Positions 36,334 to 46,884 of a stretch of 64,000 bases of DNA are shown piece after piece; within the stretch, counting starts at the first letter, position 1, and each line of letters opens with the position of its first letter. Position numbers and translations under genes: made by a program. The notes under the pieces are model-generated. The model was not told the origin of the DNA. It made no database searches and saw only the letters and a list, made by a program, of their open reading frames with translations. The DNA lies in contig JANNOQ010000058.1 in the NCBI GenBank assembly GCA_031399085.1, positions 1 to 64,000 on the forward strand. The letters are read 5' to 3'. This DNA comes from R-RK-3 sp031399085. Its GTDB lineage: Bacteria; Pseudomonadota; Alphaproteobacteria; Rhizobiales; Rhodomicrobiaceae.

Positions 36334-36927
36334 TCAGCGTAAATCAAGCTCCGACAGCGTCAAACTCAGGTCCGGCACGAGGTTCGGCACAAGCTCACTG
36401 CCCGGCAGCCAATCGGTAACCGCACGATAACCCGCCGGCGCGGGGTCGCGGTGGATGCGGGTTTGCAGCTTGATCGCGTCGATCACCCAGAGTTCGGCGA
36501 CGCCGAAGCCGGCATAAATCCGCGCCTTGACGCCCATATCGTAGGCCAGGCTGGAATCGGCGATCTCGACGATCAGCAAAACTTTGTCCGCGGTTAAGTT
36601 CGCAAGGCCATCGGCACGGCGGTAAACCAGCAAATCCGGCTCAAGATACGTATCCTTGCTGAGCCGCAAAGTGGTTTCGGGAATGAGCATCAGCTCGGCC
36701 GGCTTGGTGCGATACCAACGCTCCAAAAGGGCAGCCTTCAAAACCTCGTGCTGGTTTCCCTTCGGGGACATCGAGACTATCTCACCGCCGATCAGCTCAA
36801 GGCGCTCATCCTCCATGAGTATACCCGCTGCTGTCATTTTTTCCAATTCGGCAACGGTAAAGCATCGCCGGGGAAGTCCCTCGGCAGTCTTGGTGTTCAT
36901 TGCAAAGGCCGGTTGGAAGCTGTTCAT
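36334..36927 (-). CDS. Uma2-family endonuclease-fold protein
   Basis: The 197-residue protein matches the Uma2 (DUF820) group: MEDERLELIGGEIVSMSP, then EPDLLVYRR and VLLIVEIADSSLAYDMGVKARIYAGFGVAELWVID. The Asp, Glu and Lys of EPD-x-EIxDSSLxYDxxxK resemble a PD-(D/E)xK nuclease core. Most bacterial members lack a proven function. No strong ribosome site separates ATG 36927 from ATG 36900 or GTG 36945. It ends 54 bases after the patatin stop and is convergent with it. Confidence 0.8.
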   Translation of the reverse strand: MNSFQPAFAMNTKTAEGLPRRCFTVAELEKMTAAGILMEDERLELIGGEIVSMSPKGNQHEVLKAALLERWYRTKPAELMLIPETTLRLSKDTYLEPDLLVYRRADGLANLTADKVLLIVEIADSSLAYDMGVKARIYAGFGVAELWVIDAIKLQTRIHRDPAPAGYRAVTDWLPGSELVPNLVPDLSLTLSELDLR

Positions 36928-37152
36928 GACGTTATTATGACACACCCCAATGCCAAATTATATCACATACGCGGGCCCGCGCATCTGCTGCGTGGGGCGA
37001 TCGTCCGGATAGCGAATAAACGAGCCGGTTAGTTCCATGAACTGGCGGACGGAAGTGGCTGATAATGCCGTTATTCCCGTTTTGCTCAGCCAAAGCAAAA
37101 AATTTTGGCGCATCTTTGGAGAACAGACGCGCCGATTTATCCAGGCAAACGG

Positions 37153-39174
<2,022 letters not shown>

Positions 39175-39417
39175 CCCATACTCCAGCTGGTCCCCGGTCA
39201 AATCCCGGCTTCCAACAGTTCAACGCCCATCCCAGCTCTGCCTGAAGGTTCAAGCGAAAGGCCGAGGGGCGTTCATCTCATTTTTAAACGTCACGACGAA
39301 GATCGCTCGTAGAGGTCCGAGGCGCCGGTTCGCCCCAAATCACGGCAATCGCCTTAAAAATATGGTTAACGCGCTTTGGTTAAATATCCCTGAAACCACC
39401 AAATAGCGAGCGCCGCG

Positions 39418-41376
39418 CTACCCCTTTTTCGGTTTTCCATAACCCTCCGCCGCTATTTCCGCACCATCCAAACTCAAAGCTTGCCTGGAAATATCCTGCA
39501 ACCTTAAGTAATTTTCTTGAGATTGCTCAATTTCGAACGCCCGTTCAGCGGACTGAAGCTCCCGTTTCAACTCGACTGCTTTACGGTGCAGCGCCAGCAT
39601 GTGACGCCAGCCTATCAAAACATCGTCATGAGACGCGTGAGGCTGCGTATTCCAATCGCTGTTATGCGTTATGGCATGCTTTAGATGGGCCAAAAGACCA
39701 GAGTGACCCAATCTCCCCAATTGATGGTGAAGTGCCTTATTGTCAAGAGGGTTTTGCTCGCTATGCGCGCGGAGTATGCAATCGCGCAGGTGCTGTAGCT
39801 TATCCGCCTCGAATTGAATGGTGGCGATTTCTTCAGCAAAATCGTCGAGCAGCCAAGGATGGTTTAGCAGGGTTTGGACGATCAGCACCTCGCGGTGCGG
39901 GAGCCCGGTGGCGGCGCGAATGAGTGCGCTCCCGGCAAGGCTTGGAGAGGCGGCAAGATCGACGAAAGAATGGAGCGCATCGCGCTTTGATCCCGTAAAT
40001 CCGCCGGACGTGCGCTGCGATTGGCCCGGCGTTCCAGCCAATCGGCTCAGCGCGCGCGCCTGAGTTTTCCCGCTTTGGCCGAATGGGCGGCGCGATTGGG
40101 CCGAGTAGCCGCTAAACTGGTCGCGAAGCCGCCGCCTTGTTTCCTGAAAATAATATTGCCGGACCGTTTTATCGCCGATCCCCCCGACAAGCTCGTTGAG
40201 GCGCGTCTCGAACTGTGCGCGCCGCTCTGGCGTCGTCCATTGCCCGGCCGCGAATTCCTTATCCCACAGCACGTCGAAAAGCGCCCGCGGCGCATTGAGC
40301 GCCGCGCCGACCGCCTCGGCGCCGCGCTGCCGGAGCAGATCGTCCGGGTCGAGCCCATCGGGTAGGAAAACGAAGGCGAGGCTTTTGCCCGGCGTCAGAT
40401 GGGGCAGCGCGGTCTCAACCGCCCGGTGCGCGGCTTTCACTCCCGCGCCATCGCCGTCGAAACACAAAAGCGGCTCGTCCGCCAGGCGCCAGAGCATCTG
40501 CAACTGCTCCGGCGTCAGCGCGGTGCCGAGCGGGGCAACCGTATTGGCAAATCCGGCGCGGGTGAGCGCGATGACATCCATATAACCTTCCGCAACGATA
40601 ACGCCGCCTTGGCTATGCGCCGCCTTGCGCGCTGCCGCCGCGTTGAACAACACCGATCCCTTATGGAAGAGCGGCGTCTCGGGCGAGTTGAGATATTTGG
40701 GCTGCTGATCCTCGCCAAGCGCACGCCCACCGAAGGCAATGACCTCGCCGCGCGGATCGGTGATCGGGAACATCAGCCGGTGACGGAAGCGATCATAGCT
40801 GACGGGGATATCCTCGCCCGAGATCAGCATTCCGGAGGCGGCCATGTCCTCCGCGCTGAAGCCCTTGGCGGCCAGATGCTGCTTGAGGCTATGACGGCCC
40901 GGCGGCGCGTAGCCCAGCCGGAAGCGCTCCACCTCGTCCCTGCCGAGACCCCGCCGCTCAAGATAGGCCCGCGCCTCGCGACCTTCGGCGGCGGCTAGAA
41001 CGGTCTGAAAATGCGCACAGGACGCCTCGGTGACCTTGCGCAGCCTAACGTTCAGCGCCTCTCGCGCCTCGGCCTGCGGCGTCGATTTCGGCATTTCGAC
41101 GCCCGCCTCGCCCGCCAGCCTTTCGACCGCCTCGGGAAAAGACAGCCCTTCCACCTTGATCAGAAAGGCGAAGACGTCACCATGCTCGCCGCTGGCAAAG
41201 CAATGGTAAAATCCCTTTTGATCGTTGACGGTGAAAGACGGGGTCTTTTCCTGCTTGAACGGCGAGAGCCCGACATATTCCCGCCCCTGCCGCTTGAGCT
41301 TGACGCGCCGCCCGATCACCTGGCTGGCGGGAAGCCGTGCGCGGATTTCATCGAGCAGGGTAGGCGGGAAGCGCAT
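39418..41376 (-). CDS. dnaG: DNA primase
   Basis: DnaG makes RNA primers for replication. The 652-residue protein has the N-terminal CHC2-like domain, the TOPRIM catalytic core (VAEGYMDVIAL near residue 260, CFDGDGAG near 310) and a C-terminal helicase-binding domain. In the zinc domain, Ser38, Lys41, Cys59 and Ser62 occupy positions that are Cys, His, Cys and Cys in E. coli, so zinc binding is probably lost, as in other Alphaproteobacteria. ATG 41376 gives MRFPPTLLDEIRARL. It lies 243 bases upstream of rpoD on the same strand, which is a common pairing. Confidence 0.96.
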   Translation of the reverse strand: MRFPPTLLDEIRARLPASQVIGRRVKLKRQGREYVGLSPFKQEKTPSFTVNDQKGFYHCFASGEHGDVFAFLIKVEGLSFPEAVERLAGEAGVEMPKSTPQAEAREALNVRLRKVTEASCAHFQTVLAAAEGREARAYLERRGLGRDEVERFRLGYAPPGRHSLKQHLAAKGFSAEDMAASGMLISGEDIPVSYDRFRHRLMFPITDPRGEVIAFGGRALGEDQQPKYLNSPETPLFHKGSVLFNAAAARKAAHSQGGVIVAEGYMDVIALTRAGFANTVAPLGTALTPEQLQMLWRLADEPLLCFDGDGAGVKAAHRAVETALPHLTPGKSLAFVFLPDGLDPDDLLRQRGAEAVGAALNAPRALFDVLWDKEFAAGQWTTPERRAQFETRLNELVGGIGDKTVRQYYFQETRRRLRDQFSGYSAQSRRPFGQSGKTQARALSRLAGTPGQSQRTSGGFTGSKRDALHSFVDLAASPSLAGSALIRAATGLPHREVLIVQTLLNHPWLLDDFAEEIATIQFEADKLQHLRDCILRAHSEQNPLDNKALHHQLGRLGHSGLLAHLKHAITHNSDWNTQPHASHDDVLIGWRHMLALHRKAVELKRELQSAERAFEIEQSQENYLRLQDISRQALSLDGAEIAAEGYGKPKKG

Positions 41377-41492
41377 GGATGATCCTCGTTTGCCGGGGGA
41401 TTGTATGCGATTCGAGCACGCCATGGACTTTGCCAAGCCTAGGCGCGGGATAGTGAGGATAAGTTCAGGTGGAGGCTTGATAAGGCGCATCT

Positions 41493-41514
41493 ACATCTGT
41501 ATATACAGATGTAT
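41493..41514. promoter_or_regulatory. 22-bp perfect palindrome between dnaG and brnT (candidate operator)
   Basis: TACATCTGTAT is followed at once by its perfect reverse complement ATACAGATGTA, with no spacer. It lies 117 bases upstream of the dnaG start and 124 bases upstream of the brnT start, between divergent genes. A palindrome this length in an intergenic region is typical of a dimeric repressor operator. BrnA-type antitoxins autoregulate by binding their own promoter, so BrnA is one candidate. Confidence 0.5.
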
Positions 41515-41637
41515 GCAGCTTGGGGACTGTGGGACAATGATATTGGCAACTAGGGCGCTCTGCGGCGCGTATTTGTACGTCCGGCAGGTCCAAACTGAGG
41601 GGGAGCGGATGGCGATTGCGTCCGCTTTTATAAATCA

Positions 41638-41937
41638 ATGCTATTCGAAGTTTTCGAATGGGACGAGGACAAGCGTCTGAAAAATCTTGCCGCGCATAAG
41701 ATCGACTTTGAAGATGTTCCAAGTGTTTTTGATAACCCATTTCTGTCGAAAAGGTCCGATCGTGACGGCGAAGACCGTTGGCTCGCGATTGGATGTTTGG
41801 GCAATCAGATCATTGCCGTCGTATATACAATCAGAGGAAAGCGCTGCCGATTAATTTCGGCGCGAAAGGCACGCACGAATGAACGAGAGGCCTATTATCA
41901 AGCGGTCAAAGGACGAGCCTCGCCAGGGGAAGACTGA
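41638..41937 (+). CDS. brnT: BrnT-family type II toxin (ribonuclease)
   Basis: The 99-residue protein matches BrnT, a RelE-like endoribonuclease toxin: FEWDEDKRLKNLAAHKIDFEDV at the start, then the DRDGEDRWLAIGCLGNQIIAVVYTIRGKRCRLISARKARTNEREAYY block typical of the fold. The protein is inhibited by BrnA, encoded next with 59 bases of overlap. ATG 41638 has no strong ribosome site; translation may depend on an upstream leader. It is the toxin of an apparently intact BrnTA module placed next to dnaG. Confidence 0.88.
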   Translation: MLFEVFEWDEDKRLKNLAAHKIDFEDVPSVFDNPFLSKRSDRDGEDRWLAIGCLGNQIIAVVYTIRGKRCRLISARKARTNEREAYYQAVKGRASPGED

Positions 41938-42187
41938 CTGGGAAGCCGTCGATCGGCTTAACGATGACGATGTTGCTGCGGCCGTTGCAGGCGACTCTGA
42001 CGCTGCGCCGCTCGATGTAGATTGGTCGGATGCCGAACTGAACATTCCGCCTTCAAAAAAAGCGATAAGCATTCGCCTGGACGAAGATATAGTGGAATAC
42101 TTTAGGGAAACCGGACCGGGCTATCAGACGCGTATCAATGCGGTTCTAAGGCACTACTTGACACGTCGGCGTGGAAAAGCGGTTTAA
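41879..42187 (+). CDS. brnA: BrnA-family antitoxin
   Basis: The 102-residue protein has an acidic N-terminal half (DDDVAAAVAGDSDAAPLDVDWSDAEL) and a C-terminal ribbon-helix-helix-like segment (KKAISIRLDEDIVEYFRETGPGYQTRINAVLRHYL), as in BrnA, which neutralises BrnT and represses the operon. The frame has only one Met, at the start, so ATG 41879 is likely despite the unusually long 59-base overlap with brnT. AAGG lies just upstream. Confidence 0.88.
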   Translation: MNERPIIKRSKDEPRQGKTDWEAVDRLNDDDVAAAVAGDSDAAPLDVDWSDAELNIPPSKKAISIRLDEDIVEYFRETGPGYQTRINAVLRHYLTRRRGKAV

Positions 42188-42241
42188 CGTCGTTTTGCCC
42201 CGCTGATGTGGGTATGCCACGAGGTAGCGTGCGTAGCAGCG

Positions 42242-42604
42242 TTAAGTGACCTTGCCGCAAATCTTGGCGCTCGCGCGGCATTTATGCTCGCGGCCGATCG
42301 ATCCGCCGAAATCGATGTAATCCGCGCATTTAACCAACCGCTCTGCGACGGAAAAGCCCTTCGCGCCTTTGCCGGCGAGCCGATCTTTGGTCTGGTCGAT
42401 CAGCAGATCGAGATTGCCTTGGGCGAAGCGGGTGGCATTTTCCTCGCCGAAGCCGGTCGCAATGGCTTGTACGCTTTCGCAGATGCGGGCGGCATCGTTC
42501 GGCGCCGACTTTCGGATGTCTTTCGGCGCTTTCGCGGCCTGCGCGAGGCTTCCCCAAGCCGCGAACATGGCGAACACGAAAACCAACGGCAAACGGCGCA
42601 CCAT
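42242..42604 (-). CDS. Secreted protein of unknown function
   Basis: The 120-residue product has a signal peptide of about 24 residues (MVRRLPLVFVFAMFAAWGSLAQA) and a mature helical domain with three cysteines (ICESVQAIAT, KCADYID, KCRASAKIC gives two more). It is probably periplasmic. ATG 42604 was chosen because GGGAG stands about six bases ahead. It starts 15 bases after the stop of the CoA ester lyase gene on the same strand, so it may be co-transcribed. No family is recognised. Confidence 0.62.
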   Translation of the reverse strand: MVRRLPLVFVFAMFAAWGSLAQAAKAPKDIRKSAPNDAARICESVQAIATGFGEENATRFAQGNLDLLIDQTKDRLAGKGAKGFSVAERLVKCADYIDFGGSIGREHKCRASAKICGKVT

Positions 42605-42618
42605 GACGATCTCCCTGC

Positions 42619-43503
42619 TCAAGCCGAGGCGTTCCGCTCGGCGATCGCGTCGGCAATGGCGACCGTCCGCTTCGCCATCTCGGCGTGAAGCAGCTCGACC
42701 ATCCGCTCGTCGACCCTCAGCACGCCCTTACCCGCATTTTCGGGTAAAGAAAAGGCCGCGATGATCGCGCGCGCCCATTCCACCTCCGCGGCGGGCGGGC
42801 TGAAGATGTCGTTGCAGGGATCGATCTGGCTTGGGTGGATGAGCGTCTTGCCGTCCATGCCGAGAAGCCGCCCTTGTTCCAGCTCGGCGCGCAAACCCGC
42901 ATCGTCGCCGATGCCGTTAAACACGCCGTCGATGACCTCGATGCCATAGGCGCGCCCCGCCGCGATGCAGGTCGAAAGCCAACTCAGCATGCCGATGCGG
43001 TCGCCGTCGAGCGAGGCGCGGGTCTCCTTCGCCAGATCGTTGGTGCCCATGATAAACGCGGTGAGCGGGTAGGTGCCGGGGCCGTTCGCGGCGATGGCAG
43101 CGGCGTTCAGCATGGCGAGCGGCGTCTCCATCATCGCCCATAAGGCCTGCGCCGGCGCCACCCCCGACATGCTCAGCAGCGACCGGACAGCGTCCAGATC
43201 GGCGGGAGACTGGACCTTGGGAATGAGGATGGCGTCCGCGCCGGCATTGGCGGCGGCTTTCAAATCCGCCTCGCCCCAAGGCGTGCCGAGCGCGTTGACG
43301 CGAATGATAATCTCGCGCCTCCCGTATCCGCCGGCCTTGACCGCCGCGATCACCTGCTCGCGGGCCGTCTCCTTGGCATCCGGCGCGACCGCGTCCTCCA
43401 GATCGAGAATTAACGCGTCGGCAGCCAGCGTCTTGGCTTTTTCGAGCGCGCGGGCGTTGGAGCCGGGCATGTACAGGACGCTGCGGCGGGGGCGAATAGG
43501 CAT
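42619..43503 (-). CDS. CoA ester lyase (HpcH/HpaI aldolase, CitE-like)
   Basis: The 294-residue TIM-barrel enzyme matches the CitE/malyl-CoA lyase group: RRSVLYMPGSNARALEKAKTLAADALILDLEDAVAPDAK at the start, then ALWAMMETPLAMLNAA, with the metal-binding Glu in METP, and the KTLIHPSQI block near the C-terminus. These cleave or form beta-hydroxyacyl-CoA esters such as malyl-CoA or citramalyl-CoA; the exact substrate is not predictable. AAGGG precedes ATG 43503. It is divergent from pdxY by about 100 bases. Confidence 0.87.
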   Translation of the reverse strand: MPIRPRRSVLYMPGSNARALEKAKTLAADALILDLEDAVAPDAKETAREQVIAAVKAGGYGRREIIIRVNALGTPWGEADLKAAANAGADAILIPKVQSPADLDAVRSLLSMSGVAPAQALWAMMETPLAMLNAAAIAANGPGTYPLTAFIMGTNDLAKETRASLDGDRIGMLSWLSTCIAAGRAYGIEVIDGVFNGIGDDAGLRAELEQGRLLGMDGKTLIHPSQIDPCNDIFSPPAAEVEWARAIIAAFSLPENAGKGVLRVDERMVELLHAEMAKRTVAIADAIAERNASA

Positions 43504-43605
43504 GTTTTACCCTTGAGTTTGCCGGGGCCGGCGATAGTCTCGGTTGCGCCGAAAATAACCGAGGCGCGCGCGGCGCAAAAGGCCCAATTCGCGGAAAGCT
43601 GCTCG

Positions 43606-44445
43606 ATGCCGACCATTCTGAGCCTGTCATCGCAAGTCGCGCGCGGCCATGTGGGCCATTCGGCGAGCGTATTTGCGTGGCAGCGGCTCGGCATCGACGT
43701 CATCGCGCTGCCGACGATTTTGCTGTCGAACCGGCCGGACTATCCGCATCGCGCCGGTGAGCGCATCCGCCCCGAGCTGCTGGGCGAGATGATCGAGGCA
43801 TTGCAGGCCAATGGTTGGCTTGGCGAGATTGACGCCGTTTTTACCGGCTATTTGCCGAGCGCCGCCCATGTCGAGCTTGCCTGCGGGCTTGTGCAGCGGC
43901 TCAAGGCGGAAAAGCCAGGTATTCTCTATTGCTGCGACCCCATCGCCGGAGACGAACCGGAGGGGCTTTACATCGCCGAAGAGGCCGCGCGGAGCTTGCG
44001 AACCGATCTCGCGCCGCTTGCCAATATCATCACGCCGAACCGCTTCGAGCTGGGTTGGCTCACGGGGCGCGGCATCGCTTCCGGCGACGATGCGCTGGCG
44101 GCGGCGAAGGCGCTCGGCGGCATGGTTCTGGCGACTTCAGCGCCAGGCAAAACGGAAGCGGAACTGGTCAATCTACTGGTTACAGGCCAGCACGCTTGGC
44201 AATCCGTGGTGAGGCGGCGTGAGGCGGCCCCGCACGGCACCGGCGATCTCATGGCGGCATTGTTCGTTGCTCACCTGCTGCACTCGCGGACGCCGCCGGA
44301 CGCGCTCGCGCTGGCGACGGGAGGCCTCGAAGCCGTTATGGAGGCGACCCCGGGTGCGGGTGAATTGAACCTCATCGCCAGCCAGGACCGCTGGGCGGCG
44401 CCCGCGCCGTGGCCGGTCGCTCCCGTCGCGATGACCGGACAATGA
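43606..44445 (+). CDS. pdxY: Pyridoxal kinase
   Basis: PdxY phosphorylates pyridoxal to pyridoxal 5'-phosphate in the B6 salvage pathway. The 279-residue ribokinase-fold protein has LSLSSQVARGHVGHSA at the start, YCCDPIAGDEPEGLYI, IITPNRFELGWLTG, and the catalytic HGTGDLMAALFVAHLL motif with Asp. ATG 43606 follows GGAAAG; the longer frame to 43513 adds 31 residues outside the family. It overlaps the next gene by ATGA. Confidence 0.9.
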   Translation: MPTILSLSSQVARGHVGHSASVFAWQRLGIDVIALPTILLSNRPDYPHRAGERIRPELLGEMIEALQANGWLGEIDAVFTGYLPSAAHVELACGLVQRLKAEKPGILYCCDPIAGDEPEGLYIAEEAARSLRTDLAPLANIITPNRFELGWLTGRGIASGDDALAAAKALGGMVLATSAPGKTEAELVNLLVTGQHAWQSVVRRREAAPHGTGDLMAALFVAHLLHSRTPPDALALATGGLEAVMEATPGAGELNLIASQDRWAAPAPWPVAPVAMTGQ

Positions 44446-45167
44446 GCCTTGTCGCTGGTGTCGACGGCTGCCGGTCGGGCTGGGTCTGTGTGCTGGCGGA
44501 CGCTGCGAGCGGCGCCCCGCAAAAGGCTTTTGTCGCTGAGCATATCGCAGACATCGTTGCGCTCGAGGGCGTGGTGCAAATCGCCATCGATATTCCCATC
44601 GGCATCCCAAATTTCGCGGACGCCAGGGGTCGGGGCTGCGACACCGCCTTGCGCCGCCATCTCGGCCGCCGGCAATCCTCGGTCTTTGCGGTGCCCGCCC
44701 GAGCGGCTCTGACCGAGACCGATTACTGGCGGGCTTGCGAAGCGGCGCACGCCCATTCCGATCCGCCGCGAAAGGTATCAAAGCAATGTTTCAACATCTT
44801 CGCGAAAATCCGCGAGGTCGACGCGCTGTTGACGCCGCAAAGGCAGACGCGGATTGTGGAATGCCATCCCGAAGGCGCGTTCTGGGCCATGAATGGCGAA
44901 CAGCCGCTCGCTGAGCCAAAGAAGCTGAAGTCGCGCGCCTATCCGCCGGGCTTGGACCTGCGGCGCGGGCTCCTGCGTCAGGCGGGCTTTCCTGGAGTAT
45001 TTCTGGCCGCTGGCCGCTTCCGCCCCGCCGAAGCGGCTGAGGACGATTTCCTTGATGCCTGTGCGTGCGCGTGGACGGCGCGGCGGGTTCAGCGCGGCGA
45101 GGCCCGTCGCTTCCCCGACGAGCCGCTGATCGATCCCACGGGTCTGCGAATGGAGATTTGGGCTTGA
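44442..45167 (+). CDS. DUF429 domain-containing protein
   Basis: The 241-residue protein matches DUF429: GVDGCRSGWVCVLAD at the N-terminus, IDIPIGIPNFADARGRGCDTALRRHLGRRQSSVFAVP, and the CHPEGAFWAMNG and EDDFLDACACAWTARR motifs. The conserved acidic residues resemble an RNase H/nuclease-like fold, but no activity is proven for this family. Its ATGA overlap with pdxY indicates translational coupling. A strong terminator follows one base after the stop. Confidence 0.85.
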   Translation: MSLVAGVDGCRSGWVCVLADAASGAPQKAFVAEHIADIVALEGVVQIAIDIPIGIPNFADARGRGCDTALRRHLGRRQSSVFAVPARAALTETDYWRACEAAHAHSDPPRKVSKQCFNIFAKIREVDALLTPQRQTRIVECHPEGAFWAMNGEQPLAEPKKLKSRAYPPGLDLRRGLLRQAGFPGVFLAAGRFRPAEAAEDDFLDACACAWTARRVQRGEARRFPDEPLIDPTGLRMEIWA

Positions 45168-45200
45168 GGCGCGGCAAGCGGTCCGCTGCCGCGCCTTTCT
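45168..45200 (+). terminator. Terminator after pdxY-DUF429
   Basis: GGCGCGGCAAGCGG (45168) pairs with CCGCTGCCGCGCC ending at 45195, with a single bulged A and a one- to four-base turn, followed by TTTCT. It separates the plus-strand pair from the convergent asd gene, whose stop begins at 45203, so the stem may terminate both. Confidence 0.8.
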
Positions 45201-45202
45201 GA

Positions 45203-46234
45203 TTAAGCTGCTTCGCGCGCCTTCAACAGCTGCCGATTGATAACCGTCTCGGCGATCTGCACCGTGTTCAGCGCCGCGCCCTTGCGCAGATTGTCGCAGA
45301 CGACCCACATCGAAAGGCCATTCTCAACCGTCGAATCCTCGCGAATGCGCGACACATAGGTGGCATAGTCGCCGACGCATTCAATCGGCGTGATGTAGCC
45401 GCCGTCCTCATGCTTGTCGATAACCAGCAAGCCGGGCGCCTCGCGCAGAATTTCGCGCGCCTCATTCGCCGTAATCGGCTTTTCGAACTCGATATTCACC
45501 GCCTCCGAATGGCCGACAAAGACCGGCACGCGCACGCAGGTCGCGGTCAGCTTGATCTTGGGATCGAGGATCTTCTTGGTCTCGACCATCATCTTCCATT
45601 CCTCGCGCGTCGAGCCGTCTTCCATGAAATTGTCGATATGCGGGATGCAGTTGAAGGCAATCTGCTTGGTGAAGACCTCGACGGTCGGCACGTCGGTCAC
45701 GAAAATGCCCTTGGTTTGCGTCCATAGCTCATCCATCCCATCCTTGCCGGCGCCCGACACCGATTGGTACGTCGCAACGACGACGCGCTTGACGGTCGCC
45801 ACATCGTGCAGCGGCTTCAGCGCGACCACGAGCTGGGCGGTCGAGCAGTTCGGATTGGCGATGATGTTCTTCTTCCTGAAGCCGGCGACGGCGTCGGCGT
45901 TCACCTCCGGCACGATCAGCGGCACGTCGATGTCGTAGCGCCAGGCAGAGGAATTATCGATGACGAGGCAGCCGGTGGCTGCTATGCGCGGCGACCAGAT
46001 TTTCGATATGTCGCCGCCGGCGGACATCAGCGCAAAATCGCATTGGGAAAAGTCGAAGGTTTCGAGATCGCGGCATTTGATCGTCCTGTCGCCGAACGAG
46101 ACATCGAGGCCCTGCGACCGGCGCGAGGCGATGGCGAACACCTCGTTCACCGGAAATTCGCGCTCGGCCAGGATATTCAGCATTTCGCGGCCTACATTGC
46201 CCGTGGCGCCGACGACGGCGACATTGTAGCTCAT
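45203..46234 (-). CDS. asd: Aspartate-semialdehyde dehydrogenase
   Basis: Asd reduces aspartyl phosphate to aspartate semialdehyde, feeding lysine, diaminopimelate, threonine and methionine. The 343-residue protein has the Rossmann motif VAVVGATGNVGREML, the catalytic Cys130 in NPNCSTAQ, the SVSGAGKDGMDEL block and the HSEAVNIEFEKP segment around a substrate residue. ATG 46234 begins MSYNVAVVGATG; the longer frame is not family-like. It stands 100 bases after the CAP-domain gene and converges with the DUF429 gene. Confidence 0.97.
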   Translation of the reverse strand: MSYNVAVVGATGNVGREMLNILAEREFPVNEVFAIASRRSQGLDVSFGDRTIKCRDLETFDFSQCDFALMSAGGDISKIWSPRIAATGCLVIDNSSAWRYDIDVPLIVPEVNADAVAGFRKKNIIANPNCSTAQLVVALKPLHDVATVKRVVVATYQSVSGAGKDGMDELWTQTKGIFVTDVPTVEVFTKQIAFNCIPHIDNFMEDGSTREEWKMMVETKKILDPKIKLTATCVRVPVFVGHSEAVNIEFEKPITANEAREILREAPGLLVIDKHEDGGYITPIECVGDYATYVSRIREDSTVENGLSMWVVCDNLRKGAALNTVQIAETVINRQLLKAREAA

Positions 46235-46334
46235 GTCAAATCTTCCCGAGTTTGCAAATGCAAGCTTTGTAACTTCCGTAAATGGTAATGTCCACGCGGA
46301 CGGCAAGGCGGCCGCGATTGCGGCGGTTGAGCCG

Positions 46335-46844
46335 CTATTTGCAGCGCTTGGGAACGTTTTGCGGATATTTCCCGGCCCAGTTGCCCGTCGGTCCGTAACG
46401 GCAAACCCACAGGCGCACGGTCCCCAGAAAACATTTTTCGACTCCGCAGCCGATCTGCTTGGTATCTCTCCAGACCATTTGTGTGAAATGCGCCGTCGAC
46501 GCGGCGAAGCCCGGCTTCTCGTAATTGTAGTCATTTACTTCCTTATACCAGGCATCGACGGCGCTGGCGGCGCTGCGGTCCCCGCCCCAGGCGAGGTTCT
46601 CGCCAATGTGGCCGCGGCGGGAGTCGTGAGCTATCAGGCATTTGTCCGCCCATGCTTGCGCCGACGCCGCTAACTCGGCGGACCAGGTGAGGGCAGGAAC
46701 GCAATGCTGGGCGCGATAGCTGTTGTGCAGGGACAGCATGGTCTCCCGCTCCGCCGCTGAGACGCTTTCGGCCGAGGCGGAAGAAACCTGCAGGAACAGC
46801 GATAAAGCAACCGCGATCGCAAAGCCAAAGCCAAGTGCAGTCAT
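46335..46844 (-). CDS. CAP-domain (SCP-like) secreted protein
   Basis: The 169-residue protein has a signal peptide (about residues 1-25, ending ASA) and a CAP domain: LHNSYRAQHCVPALTWSAELAASAQAWADKC, HDSRRGHIGENLAWG, then STAHFTQMVWRDTKQIGCGVEKC, carrying the His/Glu cavity residues and disulphide cysteines of the family. The short C-terminal CRYGPTGNWAGKYPQNV block is also typical. ATG 46844 is supported by AGGAGG. CAP proteins in bacteria are exported with varied roles; the specific one is unknown. Confidence 0.88.
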   Translation of the reverse strand: MTALGFGFAIAVALSLFLQVSSASAESVSAAERETMLSLHNSYRAQHCVPALTWSAELAASAQAWADKCLIAHDSRRGHIGENLAWGGDRSAASAVDAWYKEVNDYNYEKPGFAASTAHFTQMVWRDTKQIGCGVEKCFLGTVRLWVCRYGPTGNWAGKYPQNVPKRCK

Positions 46845-46884
46845 AAAACCTCCTGAAGTAGACACAGGCGACGAGGCGATATTT

